DNA of 6,295 nucleotides from an uncultured Ruminococcus sp. (GTDB taxonomy: Bacteria > Bacillota > Clostridia > Oscillospirales > Ruminococcaceae), in contig CALEJX010000252.1 of the NCBI GenBank assembly GCA_937898375.1, positions 1-6,295 on the forward strand, read 5' to 3'. The position numbers and the translations under genes were made by a program. Of this stretch, positions 1-6,178 are shown in pieces (the stretch's first letter is position 1; the number at the start of each line of letters is the position of its first letter). Below the pieces are notes generated by a model. It searched no databases. It was not told where the DNA came from and was given only the letters and a program-made list of their open reading frames with translations.

Positions 1-114
1 TATGTTGCAAAGCCTTTGCAATGCAGATTTGACGTTGCGGCGGTGGAAACTGAGGGCGGCAAAGTGAAAAAACTTAGATATTATGTGAACGCTTTCGACG
101 CAAGCACGAAGTAA
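1..114 (+). CDS. yraN: YraN/UPF0102 family protein, C-terminal fragment (5' end outside the window)
   Basis: An open frame enters from the left edge in frame 1 and ends at TAA (112-114), giving the last 37 residues. The segment contains CRFDVAAVE, then a variable stretch, then a basic/aromatic strand and an NAFD ending. This matches the usual end of YraN (UPF0102) proteins, where a C-R-F-D-V strand precedes a final hydrophobic strand and an 'AF' tail. YraN proteins are small (about 110-130 residues) with an Mrr/Holliday-resolvase-like nuclease fold; their role is not well defined. The catalytic residues lie upstream, outside the window, so activity cannot be judged. The assignment rests on a short piece and is moderately sure. 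Confidence 0.68.
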   Translation, partial: YVAKPLQCRFDVAAVETEGGKVKKLRYYVNAFDASTK

Positions 115-157
115 AGACCATGGGTCGGATATATTGGATAATGCAGAAATGGCTTAT

Positions 158-183
158 GTAGGGGACGGCGTCCTCGACGTCCC
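158..183 (+). repeat. REP-like palindrome, copy A (GTAG-footed hairpin)
   Basis: GTAG (158-161) is followed directly by a 6-bp stem, GGGACG (162-167) with CGTCCC (178-183), closing a 10-base loop GCGTCCTCGA (168-177). A second copy with the same loop but a changed stem lies on the minus strand at 6264-6289, and a third relative lies at 6179-6201. All three sit between genes. A GTAG tetranucleotide at the foot of a hairpin is the hallmark of REP elements processed by RAYT (TnpA-REP) proteins. Membership of a genome-wide family is inferred from only three copies. Confidence 0.7.
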
Positions 184-229
184 ATTATTGTGTTATCTTT
201 GCGGTTTGGCACGCATGGTCTGTAAATAG

Positions 230-243
230 CCGACACCTGTCGG
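230..243 (+). repeat. Small hairpin CCGAC-ACCT-GTCGG upstream of thrC
   Basis: This perfect 5-bp stem with a 4-base loop ends 12 bases before the thrC Shine-Dalgarno stretch. A hairpin with the same arms and a different loop lies just after thrC (1774-1787). No U-run follows it, so it is not an intrinsic terminator. It could be a 5' leader structure or a member of a short palindromic repeat family; nothing here decides between these. Confidence 0.4.
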
Positions 244-254
244 ACATCTAAAAC

Positions 255-262
255 AAGAAGGG
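255..262 (+). promoter_or_regulatory. Ribosome binding site that fixes the thrC start at 272
   Basis: AAGAAGGG ends 9 bases before ATG 272, a good spacing. Two in-frame TTG codons at 263 and 266 would be too close to this site, which argues for the ATG. Confidence 0.7.
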
Positions 263-271
263 TTGTTGTTT

Positions 272-1762
272 ATGTTTTACAAAAGTACAAGAAACAGCGA
301 AGTAAAAGTCTCGTCTGCACAGGCGATAGCACAGGGCATTTCTGAGGACGGCGGTCTTTTCGTACCATCTGAGATACCTGCCATAACACTTGACGATATC
401 AAGGCTCTGGGCGAAAAAAGCTATGCTGAGAGAGCGTTTTTCGTTTTCTCAAAGTACCTCACAGACTTCACAGAGACTGAGATACGCTACTGTGTAGAGG
501 GTGCTTACAACACAAAGAATTTCGATACAGACAATATCGCAGAGCTTGCTCACCTTTTTGACGGCACTTATATGCTCGAGCTGTGGCATGGTCCAACTTG
601 CGCATTCAAGGATATGGCTCTCCAGATACTTCCATACCTGCTCACAACTTCTATCAAGAAGCTTGGCGTTGATAAGAAAGTAGTTATCCTCGTTGCTACA
701 TCAGGCGATACAGGTAAGGCTGCGCTTGAGGGCTTCAAGGACGTTGAGGGTACAGAGATACTCGTATTCTATCCTGAGGACGGCGTTTCAGCTATGCAGA
801 AAAAGCAGATGACAACTCAGGAGGGCAAAAACGTTGGCGTTTGCGCTATCAAGGGTAACTTTGACGACGCTCAGACAGGCGTTAAGACTATCTTCACAAG
901 CAAGGAAACTTCCGAAAAGCTTGCTGAGAACGGCATGATGTTCTCTTCTGCAAACTCTATCAACTGGGGCAGACTTGCACCACAGATAATCTACTATGTA
1001 TCTACATACGCTCAGCTTGTTGCTGACGGCGAGATCGAGCTTGGCGACAAGATAAATATCGTTGTTCCAACAGGCAACTTCGGTAATATCCTCGCAGGCT
1101 ACTATGCAAAGCACATGGGCGTTCCTGTTAATAAGCTTATCTGCGCTTCAAACGCAAATAACGTCCTTACAGACTTTATAAAGACAGGCGTTTATGACAG
1201 AAACCGTCCGTTCCATACAACTATCTCACCTTCAATGGATATCCTTATCTCTTCAAATCTTGAAAGACTTCTTTATCACCTCAGCGGTTCTGACGACGCT
1301 CAGATAAGAGAGTGGTTCGGCAGCCTTTCTAAGACAGGCAGATATGAGGTAACAGACGAGGTTAAAAAGGCTATCGCTGACGAGTTCTATGCAGGCTGCT
1401 GCGACGATGAGCAGACAAAGGCTTGCATCAAGGAGATCTATGACGAGTATTCTTACACTTGTGACACTCACACAGCCGTTGCAGTAAAGGTATACAAGGA
1501 CTATGCGGCTGCTACAGGCGACAAGACAAAAACAGTTATTGCTTCAACAGCAAGCCCATATAAGTTCTCAGGCTCAGTTCTTGCGGCTATCGGCAAGGAC
1601 ACTAACGCTGACGAGTTCGGTCTTGTTGACGAGCTTGCAGAAGTTTCAAAGATACCTGTTCCTGCTTCACTTGCTGCACTTAAGGATAAGGAAGTAAGAT
1701 TCACAAAGGTCATCGACAAGGCTGACATGAAGGACTACATCTACTCAGCACTGGGTATTTAA
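272..1762 (+). CDS. thrC: Threonine synthase
   Basis: This PLP enzyme converts O-phospho-L-homoserine and water into L-threonine and phosphate, the last step of threonine synthesis in the cytoplasm. The start at ATG 272 gives 496 residues, a normal length for the longer bacterial/fungal-type ThrC. The N-terminus (FYKSTRNS, then GISEDGGLFVP) is characteristic. HGPTCAFKDMA (about 106-116) carries the PLP lysine K113. TSGDTG (144-149) and PTGNFGN (267-273) are cofactor phosphate-binding loops. SANSINWGRLAPQ (227-239) and PSMDI (321-325) are conserved ThrC blocks. No key residue is missing. The gene starts 157 bases after yraN and converges on the DUF1540 gene. I see no threonine T-box in the leader, so regulation is not evident. 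Codon use resembles tig, which suggests good expression. Confidence 0.96.
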   Translation: MFYKSTRNSEVKVSSAQAIAQGISEDGGLFVPSEIPAITLDDIKALGEKSYAERAFFVFSKYLTDFTETEIRYCVEGAYNTKNFDTDNIAELAHLFDGTYMLELWHGPTCAFKDMALQILPYLLTTSIKKLGVDKKVVILVATSGDTGKAALEGFKDVEGTEILVFYPEDGVSAMQKKQMTTQEGKNVGVCAIKGNFDDAQTGVKTIFTSKETSEKLAENGMMFSSANSINWGRLAPQIIYYVSTYAQLVADGEIELGDKINIVVPTGNFGNILAGYYAKHMGVPVNKLICASNANNVLTDFIKTGVYDRNRPFHTTISPSMDILISSNLERLLYHLSGSDDAQIREWFGSLSKTGRYEVTDEVKKAIADEFYAGCCDDEQTKACIKEIYDEYSYTCDTHTAVAVKVYKDYAAATGDKTKTVIASTASPYKFSGSVLAAIGKDTNADEFGLVDELAEVSKIPVPASLAALKDKEVRFTKVIDKADMKDYIYSALGI

Positions 1763-1769
1763 TATGTAC

Positions 1770-1791
1770 CCGTCCGACTATTGTCGGGCGG
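1770..1791. terminator. Hairpin between convergent thrC and the DUF1540 gene (possible bidirectional terminator)
   Basis: CCGTCCGAC (1770-1778) pairs with GTCGGGCGG (1783-1791) over 9 bp with one G-U wobble and a TATT loop. It starts 7 bases after the thrC stop, and on the minus strand it lies 45 bases past the DUF1540 stop. TGTAC (1765-1769) and GTACA (1798-1802) could extend it with an internal bulge. Neither strand has a U-run after the stem, so Rho-independent termination is not certain. Its position between convergent genes is what suggests the role. Confidence 0.4.
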
Positions 1792-1835
1792 ATGTCAGTA
1801 CACAGCGTATGTCCACTGACCATGGCGAGGGGAGT

Positions 1836-2000
1836 TTAGCCTCTTGCCTTGAATGTCTTGCACTCTGTTTCGTCGCAGCAGTTAGGGTCGGTGCAGGTGC
1901 AGCCTACATCGATCTTGCCTGCGGTACATTCGCAGTTGTTGCTGTTGTAAACGCAGTTGTCTACATTGCAGTGGATACCGTAAATTCTTTCCTTCTCCAT
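1836..2000 (-). CDS. Small cysteine-rich DUF1540 domain protein
   Basis: The gene reads from ATG at 2000 down to TAA at 1836-1838 and encodes 54 residues. GGAAGGAG (2018-2011) lies 10 bases upstream of the start. The start of the protein, IHCNVDNCVYNSNNCECTA, followed by KIDVG, matches the DUF1540 pattern C-x-V-x-x-C-x-Y-N-x(3)-C with an I-x-V strand. The end, TECKTFKARG, matches the family's T-x-C-x-T-F close. Nine cysteines are present: C11, C16, C23, C25, C34, C36, C41, C42 and C47. DUF1540 proteins occur widely in Firmicutes and have no established function; metal binding is a reasonable inference from the cysteine spacing. There is no signal peptide or membrane segment, so it is probably cytoplasmic. 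It converges with thrC and diverges from the phosphoesterase gene. I see no clear promoter. Confidence 0.85.
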   Translation of the reverse strand: MEKERIYGIHCNVDNCVYNSNNCECTAGKIDVGCTCTDPNCCDETECKTFKARG

Positions 2001-2010
2001 TTGTACATCG

Positions 2011-2033
2011 CTCCTTCCGCAGCTTTTTGCTGC
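2011..2033 (-). promoter_or_regulatory. Leader hairpin abutting the ribosome binding site of the DUF1540 gene
   Basis: Read on the minus strand, GCAGC-AAAAA-GCTGC (2033-2019) is a perfect 5-bp hairpin with a five-A loop. It is followed with no gap by the Shine-Dalgarno stretch GGAAGGAG (2018-2011). The hairpin leaves the site itself free. It could stabilise the leader or tune ribosome access; this is inference from position only. Read on the + strand, the same stem has no U-run after it. Confidence 0.4.
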
Positions 2034-2084
2034 AAGAGTATTATGTGCATGAGGGATCGGGATAATACATGAAGTTTCTGGAAT

Positions 2085-2089
2085 GGAGG
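2085..2089 (+). promoter_or_regulatory. Ribosome binding site that fixes the GTG start at 2097
   Basis: GGAGG lies 7 bases before GTG 2097. No in-frame ATG nearby gives a better start, and the first family strand (FAIADLH) begins within four residues of this GTG. Confidence 0.75.
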
Positions 2090-2096
2090 AAAAACC

Positions 2097-2807
2097 GTGA
2101 GCCTATTTGCCATTGCCGACCTGCATTTGTCGCTGGGTACAGATAAACCTATGGATATATTCGGCGGCTGGTCCGACTATGTGACAAAGCTTGAAACAAA
2201 CTGGCAGAACAAAGTCCGTCCTGAGGATACTGTGGTGATACCCGGTGATATATCATGGGGCATGAGCCTTGAACAGTCCCGAAAGGATTTTGAGTTCATA
2301 AACAAGCTCAACGGCAGAAAAATAATATCCAAGGGCAACCACGATTACTGGTGGAACACCAAGAATAAAATGGATAAATTTTTCGCAGAAAACGGTTTTG
2401 ATACCATAAATATACTGCACAACAATCATTACAGCTATGAGGGCTACGGCATATGCGGAACGAGAGGCTGGATAAGCGATAACGGCGAGCCTGCTGATCA
2501 GAAAGTTCTGGCAAGAGAAGCAGGCAGACTTGCGCTCTCTATCGAGTCTGCACAAAAGGCAGGATTAGAGCCTGTGGTGTTTCTGCATTATCCGCCGCTT
2601 TTCGGCAACAGCTGCAATTATGATATGCTTGAAGTGCTTCATAAATACGGCATAAAAAAGTGCTTTTACGGACATCTTCACGGCAGAGCCCACGCTTATG
2701 CCATAAACGGCACTCGTGACGGGGTGGAATATCGGCTTATAGCTAGTGATTTCTTGCATTTTGACCCACTGGATATAACGAAAATTGTGCAAAGTGACAA
2801 TTTATAA
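2097..2807 (+). CDS. Calcineurin-like metallophosphoesterase (COG1768-like phosphohydrolase)
   Basis: The protein has 236 residues with a GTG start and a good GGAGG site. All metallophosphoesterase metal-site blocks are present in order: D8-x-H10 in IADLHLS, G50-D51 in PGDISWG, G80-N81-H82-D83, H164 in FLHYPP, and G192-H193-L-H195. These ligands hold a dinuclear metal centre that hydrolyses phosphoesters. The substrate is unknown. The overall layout recalls the uncharacterised cytosolic phosphohydrolase family COG1768 (the Chlamydia CT488-type group), assigned from memory of the motifs. No signal peptide or extra domain is seen, and the length is normal for a single-domain member. It diverges from the DUF1540 gene and ends 72 bases before tig. 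It probably is not co-regulated with tig, because tig has its own promoter in that gap. Confidence 0.88.
   Translation: MSLFAIADLHLSLGTDKPMDIFGGWSDYVTKLETNWQNKVRPEDTVVIPGDISWGMSLEQSRKDFEFINKLNGRKIISKGNHDYWWNTKNKMDKFFAENGFDTINILHNNHYSYEGYGICGTRGWISDNGEPADQKVLAREAGRLALSIESAQKAGLEPVVFLHYPPLFGNSCNYDMLEVLHKYGIKKCFYGHLHGRAHAYAINGTRDGVEYRLIASDFLHFDPLDITKIVQSDNL
2781..2804. promoter_or_regulatory. Inverted repeat upstream of the tig promoter (possible operator)
   Basis: AAATTGT (2782-2788) and ACAATTT (2797-2803) form a 7-bp inverted repeat around 8 bases, overlapping the last codons of the phosphoesterase gene. TGACAATTTAT (2795-2805) recurs with one change as TGACAATATAT (2822-2832) inside the promoter spacer. 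It lies 12 bases upstream of the -35 element, a place where a regulator could bind. It does not match the CtsR heptad repeat or CIRCE. The site is speculative. Confidence 0.25.
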
Positions 2808-2815
2808 AAAAATGC

Positions 2816-2844
2816 TGGAAATGACAATATATTTGTGCTATAAT
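2816..2844 (+). promoter_or_regulatory. Extended -10 promoter for tig (and probably clpP-clpX)
   Basis: A perfect -10 element TATAAT (2839-2844) is preceded by TG one base upstream (2836-2837), the extended -10 signature. A 17-base spacer leads back to TGGAAA (2816-2821), which matches 4 of 6 bases of the -35 consensus. Transcription would begin near 2851, leaving a leader of about 30 bases before tig. This is the only convincing promoter in the window and looks like a housekeeping sigma-A type. Confidence 0.78.
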
Positions 2845-2879
2845 GTATAAGATACATTTATATAATGGAGGAATAATAA

Positions 2880-4160
2880 ATGAGTTTAAAAGCTACAAAC
2901 AATGTTGAAACCAATAAGTACGAGCTTGAGATCGAGATCTCTGCTGAGGATTTTGAGGCTGCAATAGAGAAAGCTTATCTTAAAGCAAGAAAGAATATCG
3001 CTATGCCTGGCTTCCGTAAGGGCAAGGCTCCTAGAAAGCTTATCGAAAAGGAATATGGCGAGCAGGTATTTTTTGAGGACGCTGTAAATCTTCTGTACGC
3101 TCCTGTTGTAAACGGCGCAGTTGAAGAGTCAGGTCTGGAACTCGTTACTCGCCCAGAGGTAGAGGTAACTGAGATCAGCAAGGAAAATGGCGTAAAGCTC
3201 AAGGCAACTTGCATCACAAAGCCTGAGGTTGAAGTTAAGGACTATAAGGGTATAGAAGTTGAAAAAGTTGTCAATCCTGTAACTGATGAGGATATCAACA
3301 AGCAGCTGGACGCTCTCAGAGAGAAGAACGTAACTGTTGAAACAGTTGACGACAGAGCGGCTGAGAACGGCGACGACGTTGTTATCGACTTCGAGGGCTT
3401 CAAGGACGATGTTGCTTTCGAGGGCGGCAAGGCAGAGGACTTCACACTGTCACTTGGCAGCGGTCAGTTCATTCCTGGTTTTGAGGATCAGATCGTTGGT
3501 CACAACGCAGGCGAGGAGTTCGACATCAACGTAACATTCCCTGAGGAGTATCAGGTAAAGGAACTTGCAGGCGCTCCTGCAGTATTCAAGATCAAGCTCA
3601 AGAGCATTTCTAAGAAGGTTATGCCTGAGCTGGACGATGACATGGTAAAGGATTCAACAGAGTTCGATACAGTTGACGAATACAAGGCTGACGTTAAGAA
3701 GAAGCTTGAAGAAGCTAATGAGAAGCACGCTGACGCTGAGGTAGAGGCTAAGATCTTCGATAAGGTCATCGAGAACATGACAGCTGAGATACCACAGGTT
3801 ATGTATGACAACAGAGTAAACGAGATGATCGGTGAGCTTGAGCAGAGACTTGCACCACAGGGCATTTCACTTGATCTTTATATGCAGTACACAGGTCAGA
3901 CTATCGACACTGTAAAGAAGGCATATGCTGAGCAGGCTGAGAAGCAGGTAAAGCTTAGACTTGCACTTGAGAAGATCGCACAGCTCGAGAACATTGAGGT
4001 AACTGAGGACGAGCTCAAGGCTGAGTTTGATAAGCTTGCTGAGGCTTACAAGCTTGACGTTGACCAGATCAAGCAGTTTATCCATGATGACGACCTTAAG
4101 AAGGATATTGCAGTTGGCAAGGCTGTTGATCTTATCAAGGACGCAGCAGTTATAAAGTAA
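2880..4160 (+). CDS. tig: Trigger factor, ribosome-associated chaperone
   Basis: Trigger factor binds the ribosome near the exit tunnel, shields nascent chains and has peptidyl-prolyl isomerase activity. The 426 residues match the family length. The N-terminal ribosome-binding domain holds the signature GFRKGKAPR (44-52). The FKBP-like PPIase domain spans about 160-243, with DVVIDFEGF (166-174) and FIPGFEDQIVG (197-207). The C-terminal helical chaperone region follows to about 426 and is rich in Lys and Glu. GGAGG (2867-2871) lies 8 bases before the ATG. The gene is first in the tig-clpP-clpX cluster and is driven by the promoter just upstream. Its codons are strongly biased (GCT, AAG, CTT), consistent with high expression. 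No defect is seen. Confidence 0.97.
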   Translation: MSLKATNNVETNKYELEIEISAEDFEAAIEKAYLKARKNIAMPGFRKGKAPRKLIEKEYGEQVFFEDAVNLLYAPVVNGAVEESGLELVTRPEVEVTEISKENGVKLKATCITKPEVEVKDYKGIEVEKVVNPVTDEDINKQLDALREKNVTVETVDDRAAENGDDVVIDFEGFKDDVAFEGGKAEDFTLSLGSGQFIPGFEDQIVGHNAGEEFDINVTFPEEYQVKELAGAPAVFKIKLKSISKKVMPELDDDMVKDSTEFDTVDEYKADVKKKLEEANEKHADAEVEAKIFDKVIENMTAEIPQVMYDNRVNEMIGELEQRLAPQGISLDLYMQYTGQTIDTVKKAYAEQAEKQVKLRLALEKIAQLENIEVTEDELKAEFDKLAEAYKLDVDQIKQFIHDDDLKKDIAVGKAVDLIKDAAVIK

Positions 4161-4172
4161 GATAATTTATGC

Positions 4173-4202
4173 TTTCGCCCGCATTACCTTATGCGGGCGA
4201 AA
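4173..4202. other. Perfect 12-bp intercistronic hairpin between tig and clpP
   Basis: TTTCGCCCGCAT (4173-4184) pairs without mismatch with ATGCGGGCGAAA (4191-4202) around the loop TACCTT. The stem begins 12 bases after the tig stop and ends 8 bases before the clpP AGGAGG. No U-run follows on either strand (the + strand continues AATAGATT), so it is a poor intrinsic terminator. Likely roles are protecting the 3' end of a tig message, marking a processing site, or partial attenuation that sets the tig:clpP ratio. Those roles are inference; the hairpin itself is read directly. Confidence 0.8.
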
Positions 4203-4223
4203 ATAGATTAAGGAGGCAATTTT

Positions 4224-4814
4224 ATGGCATTGGTACCTTATGTAGTGGAACAGACAAGCAGAGGCGAGAGAAGCTATGACATTTATTCCCGCCTGCTCAA
4301 TGACAGAATAATCATGCTCTGCGACCAGATTGATGACGCAGTGGCAAGCGTAGTAGTGGCACAGCTGCTTTATCTTGAGGGTCAGGACCCTGAAAAGGAT
4401 ATCGACCTTTATATAAACAGCCCAGGAGGAGTTATCACTGCCGGCATGGCTATCTATGATACTATCCAGTATATCAAGTGCGACGTGTCAACTATCTGCA
4501 TGGGTATGGCAGCTTCAATGGGCTCATTCCTGCTTTCAAGCGGCACAAAGGGCAAGAGATTTGCTCTGCCAAACAGTGAGATACTCATTCATCAGCCTCT
4601 TATCGCAGGCGGTGGAATTTCAGGTCAGTGTACAGATATCAAGATACACTCTGACCACATGGTAAAGACTAGAGAGAAGCTCAATAGGATACTTGCGCAG
4701 AATACAGGCAAGCCTATCGAGCAGATAAACATTGACACTGAGCGTGACAATTATATGACAGCTCAGGAGGCTCTTGAATATGGTCTTATCGACAAGGTAA
4801 TAACTAACAGATAG
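4224..4814 (+). CDS. clpP: ATP-dependent Clp protease, proteolytic subunit ClpP
   Basis: ClpP is a serine peptidase that assembles into a barrel of two heptameric rings and degrades proteins unfolded by ClpX or another Clp ATPase. The length of 196 residues is normal. By alignment with Bacillus ClpP the catalytic triad is S98 (GMAASMGS), H123 (ILIHQP) and D175 (DTERDN). The oxyanion-hole region SPGG (66-69) is present. The N-terminus ALVPYVVEQTSRGERSYDIYSRLL is typical of this family. Compared with Bacillus ClpP, as I recall it, three extra residues lie in the loop after the histidine, in a Gly-rich stretch LIAGGGISGQ (126-135), which shifts the aspartate from 172 to 175. AGGAGG (4211-4216) sits 7 bases before the start. 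clpX follows 14 bases after the stop. Confidence 0.97.
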   Translation: MALVPYVVEQTSRGERSYDIYSRLLNDRIIMLCDQIDDAVASVVVAQLLYLEGQDPEKDIDLYINSPGGVITAGMAIYDTIQYIKCDVSTICMGMAASMGSFLLSSGTKGKRFALPNSEILIHQPLIAGGGISGQCTDIKIHSDHMVKTREKLNRILAQNTGKPIEQINIDTERDNYMTAQEALEYGLIDKVITNR

Positions 4815-4828
4815 GTTCGGTGAAATAA

Positions 4829-6091
4829 ATGGCTAATGATACAATAAGAAAATGCTCGTTCTGCGGCAAGCCTGAGGATAAGGTAAGGACGCTTTTTTCA
4901 GCAGGCACAAGCCACATTTGCGACGAGTGTGTACTTTATTGCTATAATGTTCTGGCTGAGCAGGAGGGACTTCCAACAACGAAGCAGCGTGGTAAGGGCA
5001 AGAATACGGCTGACAGCGGTATAACCCTTAAGAAGCCTGCGGAGATAAAGGCAGTTCTTGATGAGTATGTTATCGGGCAGGAGGACGCAAAGATCGCACT
5101 TTCTGTTGCGGTATACAATCATTACAAGAGAATTTTGTCTCTCAATGATGACGATGATGTAGAGATTCAGAAAAGTAATGTTTTGCTTCTCGGACCGACA
5201 GGAACAGGAAAGACCTTGCTTGCGCAGACTTTGGCAAGGCTTCTGAATGTGCCTTTTGCTATTGCTGACGCAACTACACTGACAGAGGCGGGCTATGTAG
5301 GCGACGATGTTGAAAATGTGCTTACAAGGCTTATTCAGGCGGCTGATTATAATGTTGAGGCGGCTCAGAACGGTATTATTTATATCGACGAGATAGACAA
5401 GATATCAAGAAAGTCTGAGAACGTTTCTATCACAAGAGACGTTAGCGGCGAGGGTGTACAGCAGGCACTTCTTAAGATAGTAGAGGGCTGTGTGTCCAAC
5501 GTACCTCCACAGGGCGGCAGAAAGCACCCTCATCAGGAGTTCATACAGATAGATACGAAGAACATTTTGTTTATCTGCGGCGGAGCTTTTGAGGGACTTG
5601 ACAGTGTTATCAAGAAGCGTACAGAGTCATCATCGCTTGGTTTTGGCGGAAAGGTCAAGAGCAAGGAGGACGACAACAACATCATGAAAAAGGTTGTACC
5701 ACACGATCTTGTGAAGTTTGGTATCGTACCTGAACTTGTGGGCAGACTTCCTGTTATCACAGTACTTGATGAGCTTGACGAGGACGCACTTTGCAGGATA
5801 TTGACCGAACCAAAGAACTCTCTTATCAAGCAATACACGAAGCTTTTCAAGCTTGACAACATTGATTTTGAGATCACTGAGGACGCCAAGCGAGAGATAG
5901 CCAAGAGGACTATTGCGGAAAAGACTGGAGCCAGAGGACTTAGGGCTATTGTTGAGAAGATACTCACAAAGCTCATGTTTGAAGCGCCGTCTGATGATGA
6001 GATAGTTGGCATCAAGATCACGGCTGAATGTGTTCGTGGCGAGGCTGAGCCTGAGATAACTCGTGCGGTAAGTTCGCCTAGAAAAAAATAA
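4829..6091 (+). CDS. clpX: ATP-dependent Clp protease, ATP-binding subunit ClpX
   Basis: ClpX is a hexameric AAA+ unfoldase that delivers substrates to ClpP. The 420 residues match the family. An N-terminal zinc-binding domain has C9, C12, C31 and C34. Walker A is GPTGTGKT (122-129) and Walker B is IIYIDEID (183-190, with D187 and E188). The pore-1 loop is GYVG (155-158) and the RKH pore loop is at 231-233. The ClpP-docking loop carries LGF (270-272), the Gram-positive version of IGF. The box with the arginine finger is R306 in LVGRLP, and sensor 2 is GAR (367-369). All catalytic elements are intact. The ribosome site is weak (CGGTGA at 4818-4823, 5 bases away), and with only 14 bases after clpP, translational coupling is likely. 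A strong terminator follows. Confidence 0.97.
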   Translation: MANDTIRKCSFCGKPEDKVRTLFSAGTSHICDECVLYCYNVLAEQEGLPTTKQRGKGKNTADSGITLKKPAEIKAVLDEYVIGQEDAKIALSVAVYNHYKRILSLNDDDDVEIQKSNVLLLGPTGTGKTLLAQTLARLLNVPFAIADATTLTEAGYVGDDVENVLTRLIQAADYNVEAAQNGIIYIDEIDKISRKSENVSITRDVSGEGVQQALLKIVEGCVSNVPPQGGRKHPHQEFIQIDTKNILFICGGAFEGLDSVIKKRTESSSLGFGGKVKSKEDDNNIMKKVVPHDLVKFGIVPELVGRLPVITVLDELDEDALCRILTEPKNSLIKQYTKLFKLDNIDFEITEDAKREIAKRTIAEKTGARGLRAIVEKILTKLMFEAPSDDEIVGIKITAECVRGEAEPEITRAVSSPRKK

Positions 6092-6117
6092 TAGTACGGA
6101 TTTTTGTACAAATAATG

Positions 6118-6145
6118 AGAGGTGGAGTATTCCACCTCTTTTTTT
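6118..6145 (+). terminator. Rho-independent terminator of the tig-clpP-clpX unit
   Basis: AGAGGTGGA (6118-6126) pairs with TCCACCTCT (6131-6139) over 9 bp around the loop GTAT and runs into T6139-T6145. It begins 26 bases after the clpX stop, so the transcription unit probably ends with clpX. Confidence 0.95.
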
Positions 6146-6178
6146 GCATTGTGACAAATTTATGTAAGTGACCGAAAC

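Noticed and set aside
115..221. 8-bp inverted repeat AGACCATG (115-122) / CATGGTCT (214-221) bracketing REP copy A, as the ends of a small transposable element
   Set aside because: The arms do not extend and no target-site duplication is seen; a match of this length is plausible by chance over about 150 bases.
263..271. TTG codons at 263 and 266 as alternative thrC starts
   Set aside because: They abut the Shine-Dalgarno stretch at 255-262, and the family N-terminus fits ATG 272.
115..271. T-box, other riboswitch or a clear promoter upstream of thrC
   Set aside because: There is no T-box core sequence, no terminator/antiterminator pair with a U-run, and only weak promoter matches (for example GATAAT at 137-142 with a 3-of-6 match at -35).
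1764..2072. Open frame of 102 codons on the + strand between thrC and the phosphoesterase
   Set aside because: It is the antisense of the DUF1540 gene, has no ribosome binding site at its start, and its Val/Ala/Cys-rich composition is what antisense reading of a Cys-rich gene gives.
2759..2880. CtsR or CIRCE heat-shock operator upstream of tig
   Set aside because: A single TTTGACC-like half-site occurs at 2760-2766 but without the direct repeat that CtsR needs, and it lies inside the upstream gene. No CIRCE inverted repeat is present.
4173..4202. The tig-clpP hairpin as an intrinsic terminator
   Set aside because: The stem is strong but is followed by AATAGATT on + and GCATAAAT on -, with no U-tract on either side.
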